Shown here one piece after another: positions 13,846 through 19,518 of a stretch of 20,409 bases of DNA (position 1 is its first letter; the number at the start of each line of letters is the position of its first letter). The position numbers and the translations under genes were made by a program. Where the stretch lies: the IMG/VR virus record IMGVR_UViG_3300025889_001198, positions 1 through 20,409 of that record. One strand, written 5' to 3'. The stretch comes from a virus. Below the pieces are notes generated by a model. That model had not been told where the DNA came from, did not search any database, and was given only the letters and a program-made list of their open reading frames with translations.

Positions 13846-14970
13846 ATGACCGCCTATAAAATACATCCGCTTGCGGATCTATTCCCCTTTGCCTCAGAGA
13901 CCGACTTTGCGACGCTGGTGCAGGACATCAGCCGAAATGGTCTTCTGGAGCCGATCGTCCTTCTTGATGATGCCATCCTCGACGGCCGCAACAGATATCG
14001 AGCCTGCGCCAACGCCGGCGTCGAGCCCCGCTTCGTTCAATATGAAGGAAACGACCCCTTATCCTTCGTCGTCAGCAAGAACCTCGCCCGCCGGCATATG
14101 GACGAATCCCAGAGGTCTATGGTGGCTGCCAGAATTGCGGATATGCGGCAGGGTCAGAGAAATGACCTTGCTTCAATTGAAGCAACGTCTCAAACACAAG
14201 CCGCAGAAATGCTGAATGTTTCCAGAAGCACGGTTCAGCGCGCCAAAAAAGTTCTTGATTCCGGAGATCAAGATCTTATCGCCGCTGTAGATAGCGGCCG
14301 CATGCCAGTCTCTGTAGCGGCCAAAATTGCCGGCATCGAAGATCCGGAAGCCCGCAAGGAAATCATAAACGACTCCCGCCCGGATCAGGCGGTAAAGAAA
14401 TCTGCCCGAAAGCAGAAGGAGAGAAACCTCGCCAAAAAGCAGGTAAGTCTCCCGACAAAGAAATATGGGGTTATATACGCCGATCCGGAGTGGAAGTTCG
14501 AAACCTTCTCCGACAACGGGATGGACCGATCGGCAGACAATCATTATCCAACGAGCTCCACCGACGACATCTGCAAGCGCGACATCCCCTCAATCGCCGC
14601 GAAAGATTGCGTTCTGTTTCTTTGGGCGACAGTGCCGATGTTGCCAGATGCGCTGAAGGTGATGGAGGCTTGGGGTTTTACATACAAGTCCCAGGCTGTT
14701 TGGGTTAAGAACCGGATCGGGACGGGATACTGGTTTCGGAATGCTCATGAAATCCTGCTTGTCGGAACCAAAGGGAAAATCCCGGCTCCGGCTCCGGGTA
14801 TGCAGTGGCAGTCTGTGATACAGGCTGACGTCGGCGCCCATAGCGAAAAGCCGGAAGTCTTTTATGATCTTATTGAGGAGTATTTCCCGAGCCTTCCGAA
14901 GATTGAACTGAATGCGCGTAAATCCCGGGATGGCTGGGATTCGTGGGGAAATGAGGCTCCAACGTCATGA
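13846..14970 (+). CDS. ParB-like domain fused to MT-A70 adenine-N6 methyltransferase
   Basis: 374 residues. Residues 5-100 are a ParB N-terminal domain (KIHPLADLFP, ILDGRNRYRACANAG, SKNLARRHMDESQRSM). Residues ~117-137 form an HTH (TQAAEMLNVSRSTVQRAKKV). A Lys-rich linker leads to an MT-A70 domain from ~205: YGVIYADPEW (catalytic motif DPEW at 213-216 in place of the usual DPPW), DNHYPTSSTDDI, CVLFLWATVPML, SQAVWVKNRIGTGYWFRNAH, EILLVGT, HSEKPEVFYDLIE. It should methylate adenine N6 in DNA, guided by the ParB/HTH part; I recall the DPEW variant from related alphaproteobacterial proteins. There is no good ribosome site, but a five-codon reading (MKAST) from 13831 ends in TGA overlapping this ATG. 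The 3' end overlaps the resolvase start. Target sequence is unknown. Confidence 0.88.
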   Translation: MTAYKIHPLADLFPFASETDFATLVQDISRNGLLEPIVLLDDAILDGRNRYRACANAGVEPRFVQYEGNDPLSFVVSKNLARRHMDESQRSMVAARIADMRQGQRNDLASIEATSQTQAAEMLNVSRSTVQRAKKVLDSGDQDLIAAVDSGRMPVSVAAKIAGIEDPEARKEIINDSRPDQAVKKSARKQKERNLAKKQVSLPTKKYGVIYADPEWKFETFSDNGMDRSADNHYPTSSTDDICKRDIPSIAAKDCVLFLWATVPMLPDALKVMEAWGFTYKSQAVWVKNRIGTGYWFRNAHEILLVGTKGKIPAPAPGMQWQSVIQADVGAHSEKPEVFYDLIEEYFPSLPKIELNARKSRDGWDSWGNEAPTS

Positions 14971-15428
14971 TCAAAATTGAATGCATTATGGGCGTCGACC
15001 CCGGCGTCTCCGGGGCCGTAGCTTTCTATTTCCCCGAGCATCCGCATCGCATAGCCGTTTATGACATGCCGTCGATCGGCAAGGAGGTGAATGCGCCGCA
15101 CCTCGCCGAACTGGTTCATCAATACAAGCCCGACATAGCCTTTATCGAATTTGTCCACGCCATGCCGAAGCAGGGCGTCACAAGCTCTTTCAATTTTGGC
15201 ATGGCTTACGGGATGATGCGCGGCGTCATTGCCGCCTGTGGAATTCCGCAGCAGCTTGTGGCGCCAAATAAATGGAAGAAGCATTTCAACCTGAACGCCG
15301 ATAAGGAGCTATCCCGCCGGCTGGCGATTCTGACGTGGCCGGAAGCAGGAAAGTTCAATCGGAAAAAGGATGACGGCCGAGCTGAGGCGGCGTTGCTGGC
15401 GCTCTACGGCGCGGCCCTGACAAGATAA
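14967..15428 (+). CDS. RuvC-like Holliday junction resolvase
   Basis: 153 residues; the ATG overlaps the methyltransferase stop (ATGA). RuvC/RNase H-type motifs are in place: MGVDPGVSGAVAF with catalytic Asp11, the strand IAFIEFVHAMP with Glu61, the SSFNFGMAYGMMRGVIAACG helix typical of RuvC (F-x-G..G..G), and the C-terminal KDDGRAEAALLALYG carrying Asp136 and Glu140. Length is close to that of bacterial RuvC (~170), slightly shorter as in many phage versions. It should cut branched DNA formed during replication and recombination, which fits the nuclease, ssDNA-binding protein and PrimPol-helicase nearby. Junction specificity cannot be read, but the four acidic residues suggest an active enzyme. 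Confidence 0.87.
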   Translation: MIKIECIMGVDPGVSGAVAFYFPEHPHRIAVYDMPSIGKEVNAPHLAELVHQYKPDIAFIEFVHAMPKQGVTSSFNFGMAYGMMRGVIAACGIPQQLVAPNKWKKHFNLNADKELSRRLAILTWPEAGKFNRKKDDGRAEAALLALYGAALTR

Positions 15429-15450
15429 AAAAAGACCCCCTTGAAGGGGG
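15427..15450 (-). terminator. Intrinsic terminator oriented leftward
   Basis: CCCCC (15436-15440) and GGGGG (15446-15450) form a hairpin with a short TTGAA loop. Seven A's at 15427-15433 on the plus strand give a U-run directly after the stem on the minus strand, the signature of a leftward terminator. On the plus strand it has no U-run and would at best be a weak terminator after the resolvase gene. Confidence 0.6.
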
Positions 15451-15474
15451 CCCGTAGTTTGGGAGGAAACGCCC

Positions 15475-15555
15475 ATGAGGCGGGGGCCTCATGAACAAAA
15501 AGACCCTATCCCGCCTCTCGATGCCTGGTCAATAATAATCTTCGGTTTGATATAG
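15475..15555 (+). CDS. Possible 26-residue peptide with start codon inside a hairpin
   Basis: An ATG at 15475 has GGGAGG eight bases upstream and reads MRRGPHEQKDPIPPL followed by DAWSIIIFGLI before a TAG eight bases ahead of the helicase start. The end is hydrophobic. CATGAGGC (15474-15481) pairs perfectly with GCCTCATG (15486-15493), so the start codon sits in a stable stem. It could be a regulatory leader peptide, a small membrane peptide or chance. Confidence 0.35.
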   Translation: MRRGPHEQKDPIPPLDAWSIIIFGLI

Positions 15556-15563
15556 AGGCCGCC

Positions 15564-17759
15564 ATGAATATTGATTTTGATGACGAGTTCGCTTCGCCGG
15601 CGGACTATGCAAAGATCTATCGATCCATCGGTATGCAGGTCGTCCCGGCAAACTTCCCGGGCGAGGTGAAGGAATGGAAGCGCCCGCATTACGATCTGAA
15701 ATGGAAGCAATATCAAAAGTCGCTGATGAGCGACGAGGAATTCAATAGCCTGTTTGGACCCGGCTCAAGATACGCCAGCCGATCCAATATGGGGATTATC
15801 ACAGGCGTCTCACCGCGGCGCATCGTCGTCGTCGATCTGGACACGCACAAGAACCCGAAGGCGCAGGAATGGTGGGACGGTATCCACGCCGAGCACGCCT
15901 ATGGGATCATGACAGAGACCGTGGCCCAGAGAACGGGCGGAGGCGGCTCACAGCACTTCTTTCTGGCGCCGGAGGGCTGGACATGCCCGACAAACAAAAA
16001 CTCATCTATTGGGGTCGACAGCCGCGGTGACGGCGGCTTCGTGATGATCGCCCCCTCACGGCACGAAAGCGGCAGGAACTACGAGTGGATCGAAGGCTGC
16101 GCCCCGTGGGAGATTGAAATTGAGGTCATGCCGGAATGGATGTGCCGGGAGGTGGAGGCCATCCTCGGCGTTGGTGTATCCCAGACAGGATCAGGCGATC
16201 GGGTCAGGACAGCAACGCCGGAATATCAGGTTAATCCTCTCGGCGGCGTTGTAGACGGCCGTGAGGATCTGATGATGCGCATCGTCTTCCGGGCGGTGCT
16301 CGAACTTTACCGCAGCAGCCCGGAACATCCAAATATTGATACTCAGGCTATGGCGAAGGAAATCGCATTCAGGGGATATCTCGACGCCGTTGAGACGCGG
16401 CTTGGCGTCTCTATGGCAGGTAAGGAGGCGGCTCTTGAGAGAGAGGGGCGCGGGAGAAGCCTTTTTGAAAAAAAATGGTCTTCTGCCATGCGGCAGTGGA
16501 ACGACAAGATCAGTGTGGAGGCCGCCCGCCCTTTTGTAAAACCAGAACCGGAAAGGATTGATCCATTTGCTGAGCCACCACCGGAGCCAGGGACGAAAGA
16601 ACCGCCTGATGAGCCTTCCGGGGATCAGCCAAATAACAGCCAGAAGAGGCCAGAAGAAGATTTTGACTTTGAAGCAAAGAAAAAGAAGCTTCTGAAGCTT
16701 TACACGATGGACGAGGTCGAGGCTCTGGGGCCCGTCCAGGCGCTTATCCAGGATATGGTGGCTGAGAGCAGCCTCGGGTTCATTTACGGCGCCCCAGGCT
16801 GCGGCAAGACGTTTGTGGCCCTGTCTATGGGGCTGAGCCTTGCCTATGGCTTCGACAATTGGTTCTGGGACAAGAAGATACTCCGCCCGGGGCCGGTGGT
16901 TTACATCAGCCTTGAAGGAAAAGCGGATATTGGCAACCGCCTGAAGGCGTGGAAGATCTTCAATGGCGTATCTCATAACGACGATCGGTTTCGGCTGATC
17001 CTCGATGAGGTGAATTTTCTGTCCGACGAAAGCATCAAGCTCTTCGTGGATTCGGTCGATGACTACATGTCGGCGAGGAATGCGCCGGTCATGATTTTCA
17101 TAGACACTGTTTCTCGCGCGATCGCCGGCGGTGCTGAAAACGACCAAAAGGAAATTTCCAAGTTCATTCAGACATGCGACCGGCTCAAGAACCGATACAA
17201 TACGAATATGACCGGCATCCATCACTCAGGTCGTCTTGGAGATCATATGCGCGGATCGACAGTCTTTGACGGCGGCGCCGACTACATGTTTCGGATTGAG
17301 AGAAAAAAGGAAAATGGTCTTAACGGCATCTTCTACGCAGAGAAGATCAAGGCCTATTCCGACAAGTGGGAGATGCCATTCAGGCTCGTAAAAATTGATC
17401 TTGACGACTTCGGAGCACAGTCTTCGCTGGTGGCTACGTCAAAGGAAGATCCCCTCGCAAAGGCGCCAGAAACAGACTTTGGAGGCAACCAGGAGACCGG
17501 AAAAGAGCCTGACATGGACACCTGTAAAAGGATGGTTGAGGCCATCGACGCCGCCTGGAGAGGGGGCTATCCATGGTCAAAAGTTAGAAGCCCCGACTCA
17601 GATCGAGTCGCGGCGGAGCGCCTCAGTGATTCGTTTAATTACTCCGTTGAGGTCTGTCAGAAGTATGTAAACATATGGCACAGAAACGATGTCATCGTGA
17701 CCGATAAATGGGGTGACAAGGGGCAGAAGCGTGGCCTTAGAAAAGGGAAGGGGCTGTAA
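15564..17759 (+). CDS. Bifunctional primase-polymerase / AAA helicase
   Basis: 731 residues; GAGG precedes the ATG. Residues ~10-205 form a PrimPol domain (prim_pol type): IVVVDLDTH with the metal-binding Asp91/Asp93, SQHFFL with His131, and VDSRGDGGFVMIAPSRH at 151-167. A helical zone and an acidic Pro-rich linker (residues ~325-370) lead to a RepA/DnaB-like AAA_25 ATPase: Walker A GAPGCGKT (409-416), VVYISLEGKADI, Walker B MIFIDTVSR (Asp514), and GIHHSGRLGDHMRGST with the sensor-like HHSG at 553-556. The C-terminal ~90 residues resemble a small winged-helix-like region. It should prime and unwind the phage genome as the core replication enzyme. Repeats resembling an origin follow within 15 bases of its stop. 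The fusion order is usual for phage and plasmid replicases. Confidence 0.9.
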   Translation: MNIDFDDEFASPADYAKIYRSIGMQVVPANFPGEVKEWKRPHYDLKWKQYQKSLMSDEEFNSLFGPGSRYASRSNMGIITGVSPRRIVVVDLDTHKNPKAQEWWDGIHAEHAYGIMTETVAQRTGGGGSQHFFLAPEGWTCPTNKNSSIGVDSRGDGGFVMIAPSRHESGRNYEWIEGCAPWEIEIEVMPEWMCREVEAILGVGVSQTGSGDRVRTATPEYQVNPLGGVVDGREDLMMRIVFRAVLELYRSSPEHPNIDTQAMAKEIAFRGYLDAVETRLGVSMAGKEAALEREGRGRSLFEKKWSSAMRQWNDKISVEAARPFVKPEPERIDPFAEPPPEPGTKEPPDEPSGDQPNNSQKRPEEDFDFEAKKKKLLKLYTMDEVEALGPVQALIQDMVAESSLGFIYGAPGCGKTFVALSMGLSLAYGFDNWFWDKKILRPGPVVYISLEGKADIGNRLKAWKIFNGVSHNDDRFRLILDEVNFLSDESIKLFVDSVDDYMSARNAPVMIFIDTVSRAIAGGAENDQKEISKFIQTCDRLKNRYNTNMTGIHHSGRLGDHMRGSTVFDGGADYMFRIERKKENGLNGIFYAEKIKAYSDKWEMPFRLVKIDLDDFGAQSSLVATSKEDPLAKAPETDFGGNQETGKEPDMDTCKRMVEAIDAAWRGGYPWSKVRSPDSDRVAAERLSDSFNYSVEVCQKYVNIWHRNDVIVTDKWGDKGQKRGLRKGKGL

Positions 17760-17772
17760 AAATGATGTTTCG

Positions 17773-17859
17773 TAACCCTCTGTTCCCATTGCCTGTTTTT
17801 TACAAAATGGCAAAAAAATACTATATTCGTTGATAACCCTCTGTTCCCATTGCCTGTTT
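17773..17859. repeat. Two 26-bp direct repeats 61 bp apart (iteron-like)
   Basis: An identical 26-base sequence beginning TAACCCTCTGTTCCC and ending TGCCTGTTT lies at 17773-17798 and 17834-17859. The 35 bases between are AT-rich, and the motif AAAAATACT follows each copy at a distance. No convincing gene covers the stretch 17760-18016. Directly repeated sites beside an AT-rich segment immediately downstream of the replicative helicase gene suggest initiator-binding iterons, though recombination or regulatory sites are possible. Confidence 0.6.
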
Positions 17860-17870
17860 GGAAAAATACT

Positions 17871-17944
17871 CCCCCCCCCCCTTTAGGGGGATTCCCCCCT
17901 CTGCTCGCTCGCTGCGCGCCTGCCGGCGCTGCGCTCGCTGCGCG
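17871..17944. repeat. C-run hairpin and GC-rich short repeats
   Basis: Eleven consecutive C (17871-17881) are followed by TTTA and five G (17886-17890), able to form a CCCCC/GGGGG hairpin, then another C-run. A 12-base direct repeat, GCTCGCTGCGCG, occurs at 17907-17918 and 17933-17944, flanking a GCGCC/GGCGC hairpin (17916-17929). The long C-run is also prone to length errors in sequencing. Confidence 0.55.
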
Positions 17945-17961
17945 ACAGACGGGAGAAGGTC

Positions 17962-17994
17962 TTGACGGGGTTGGGGGAGCGGGTGTAACGTTAC
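17962..17994 (+). promoter_or_regulatory. Candidate promoter and 10-bp palindrome upstream of the 90-residue protein
   Basis: TTGACG (17962-17967) and TGTAAC (17984-17989) are 16 bases apart, a plausible if imperfect sigma-70-type pair. The -10 overlaps a perfect palindrome, GTAACGTTAC (17985-17994), which could be an operator. The gene start follows at 18017 with GGAGG just ahead. Confidence 0.4.
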
Positions 17995-18016
17995 GACGTT
18001 TTTGATATTGGAGGCT

Positions 18017-18286
18017 ATGATGATCGAAGAAGTGATAATAATTAACGAAAACTTTCTGCTCTTTAAAATACCTGTCGAAAAGCCGTCCGAAGAGTGGATT
18101 AACTTTCGGGTAAAGACTCGCCGAAAAAAGGGTGAGCCTGTCAAAAGGAGTCGTCTTGCATATAGCCGGGTTCAAAATCGGATGTCTTTCACCAACGCTA
18201 CAAAGGCGTTTATGGAGAAAGATATCGATGCGTTTAATGAGGTCGTAGACCTTATTCGATTGGCCATAAGCAAGGGTCTTGTGTAA
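18017..18286 (+). CDS. Small basic protein of unknown function
   Basis: 89 residues from the ATG at 18017, which follows GGAGG by two bases (the ATG at 18020 gives slightly better spacing). The N-terminus (MMIEEVIIINENFLLFKIPV) predicts two strands. A very basic segment follows (NFRVKTRRKKGEPVKRSRLA), then a helical end (NATKAFMEKDIDAFNEVVDL, IRLAISKGLV). The basic stretch could bind nucleic acid. I do not recognise the family. It lies alone between the repeat-rich region and the next gene, with a candidate promoter and palindrome upstream, so it may be separately controlled. Confidence 0.6.
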   Translation: MMIEEVIIINENFLLFKIPVEKPSEEWINFRVKTRRKKGEPVKRSRLAYSRVQNRMSFTNATKAFMEKDIDAFNEVVDLIRLAISKGLV

Positions 18287-18312
18287 AAGTAAGCTTAGGT
18301 TTTTCTTCTTAT

Positions 18313-18348
18313 ATCGAAATCAGCATCGAAATCAGCATAGAAATCAGG
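18313..18348. repeat. Three tandem 12-bp repeats upstream of the 234-residue protein
   Basis: ATCGAAATCAGC occurs at 18313-18324 and 18325-18336, and a near copy ATAGAAATCAGG at 18337-18348. The repeats end 12 bases before the next start codon and so lie in its leader or promoter. One full turn of the helix roughly separates the copies, which would suit cooperative protein binding on one face of the DNA. Confidence 0.7.
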
Positions 18349-18360
18349 ATCGGCACAAAG

Positions 18361-19065
18361 ATGGCCAGGAAACCTTCCAGAAACAGACCTACGGCTGACC
18401 GCAGTGTTCCTGTCAGTAGCTACAAGCCACCGCCGTGGCAGGGGACGGCGGGGATGTTCCTGGCGGGTCGCGAGGCGATCGATGCAGCGAACTATCTGCA
18501 TGAGCAGATGGAGTCGAAATGGGGCTGCGGCAGGCTGCGGCTTTTGGTCGACGCAAACCTTCGAAACAAGCTGGATCGGCAAAGATATTTGTTCCTTCAG
18601 GCTGTCGACGGCGGTCAATTGATCGACGTGCAGCGTGAGGGGCGCAGGATGTGTGCGGCGTGGAGGGCTCTGGATCGGGCTGCGGAGGCTACTGGCGCGT
18701 CTCCGACTGATCCGGCGGTATGGGAGCTTGTCGTGCCGTTTGGCATATTCAAGGGGCTGGTTGTGGCGATCGTGAAGGACGATCGGGACGTGGCGAAGGT
18801 CAGGGCCGAAGGCCGGCATACGATCGTCTATGGGCTGGACGAGATCGGCAGGCTGATTGGCGCGGATCACTTCAGCCTCACATGCAAGGAGAACTTCCCC
18901 GGCGCCGAGGTGGTGACGGCGATAAAGCCGAAGGATCCGGTCAGGCCCAAGCTGTTTGAGGAGGAGGAGGGAATCCTCGACATATCGGCGCCAATAGACG
19001 ATGTCGCAGGCTTTGCGAGGTCAGACGGCTTTGATGAGAAAAAAGGGGATGTGATTCCCTTTTGA
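18361..19065 (+). CDS. Conserved-looking phage protein ending in an SSB-like IPF tip
   Basis: 234 residues from the ATG at 18361 (weak ribosome site, AGGATCGG). The N-terminus is basic and disordered (MARKPSRNRPTADRSVPVSS). The middle (KWGCGRLRLLVDANLRNKLD, RQRYLFLQAVDGG, MCAAWRALDRAAEAT, WELVVPFGIFKGLVVAIV, VYGLDEIGRLI) is a mixed alpha/beta domain I have seen in phage hypothetical proteins without a function. The C-terminus (FARSDGFDEKK, then GDVIPF) ends like bacterial SSB, whose DDDIPF tip docks replication and repair proteins. This suggests it uses or blocks SSB-interaction surfaces, by inference. Three 12-bp repeats precede it. It lies in the rightward block after the helicase gene. Confidence 0.65.
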   Translation: MARKPSRNRPTADRSVPVSSYKPPPWQGTAGMFLAGREAIDAANYLHEQMESKWGCGRLRLLVDANLRNKLDRQRYLFLQAVDGGQLIDVQREGRRMCAAWRALDRAAEATGASPTDPAVWELVVPFGIFKGLVVAIVKDDRDVAKVRAEGRHTIVYGLDEIGRLIGADHFSLTCKENFPGAEVVTAIKPKDPVRPKLFEEEEGILDISAPIDDVAGFARSDGFDEKKGDVIPF

Positions 19066-19101
19066 TGGTTTTAATGATCAGGATCGAAATGGAGGTTTCA
19101 T

Positions 19102-19518
19102 ATGCCGGTATCTTTCTGCAACAATAAACATCGTTGGCGGGCGGAAATATTCTTTGAAGGCGCACGCATGCATGTCGGCTATTTCATGCTCAAGGAGGAT
19201 GCGCAGACGGCGTTTGACGCAGTCATGGAAAAGATCAACGCCGGCAAGATACCGGATAGGCTCAGGACGAAGCAGTTGCGGCTGAAGCCCGGATCCAGAA
19301 AATACGGGAACATCGAACTCAGCAACGGGCAGACAATGCCAAAAACGCAGGTCGTGATACCGCTCGGGGATGGCAGAAAATTTACGATCGAAAGCAATAC
19401 GAGGGTCATCGTATCGGATGCTTGGTCCAAGCCATCAAGCGACGAGATACCGGCGCGAAAGCGTGTTATGTTTCTCAGCTTGCCGAGGGTAAAATGGCTT
19501 GAGCGGCCGGTGATATGA
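19102..19518 (+). CDS. AP2/ERF-like DNA-binding protein
   Basis: 138 residues from the ATG at 19102, with GGAGG six bases ahead. The N-terminal 45 residues (NNKHRWRAEIFFEGARMHVG, YFMLKEDAQTAFDAVMEKI) match the AP2-like fold: a three-strand sheet with the WRAxI and HxGYF patterns, followed by the helix EDAQTAFDAV. In phages this domain is mostly attached to HNH homing endonucleases and contacts DNA; here no HNH motif is present. The rest (KYGNIELSNGQTMPKTQVVI, GDGRKFTIESNTRVIVSD, ARKRVMFLSLPRVKW) is strand-rich and unrecognised. The stop overlaps the ATG of the C5 methyltransferase, so the two may act together, or this could be a degenerate homing-type insertion. Confidence 0.65.
   Translation: MPVSFCNNKHRWRAEIFFEGARMHVGYFMLKEDAQTAFDAVMEKINAGKIPDRLRTKQLRLKPGSRKYGNIELSNGQTMPKTQVVIPLGDGRKFTIESNTRVIVSDAWSKPSSDEIPARKRVMFLSLPRVKWLERPVI

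Noticed and set aside
16191-17225. 344-codon open frame on the minus strand inside the helicase gene
   Set aside because: It is fully antisense to strong PrimPol and Walker motifs, has no family-like sequence and arises from codon bias of the real gene.
17773-17859. CRISPR-like direct repeats
   Set aside because: There are only two copies with one 35-bp spacer and no cas genes, so this is not a CRISPR array.
17657-18175. Minus-strand open frames across the repeat region
   Set aside because: Low-complexity translations of the C-run and repeats, with no ribosome sites. A shared KQAMGTEGY peptide is just the 26-bp repeat read backwards.
18295-18870. 191-codon minus-strand frame opposite the 234-residue protein
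   Set aside because: It is antisense to a coherent forward gene; its ADFDADFD end only reflects the 12-bp tandem repeats.
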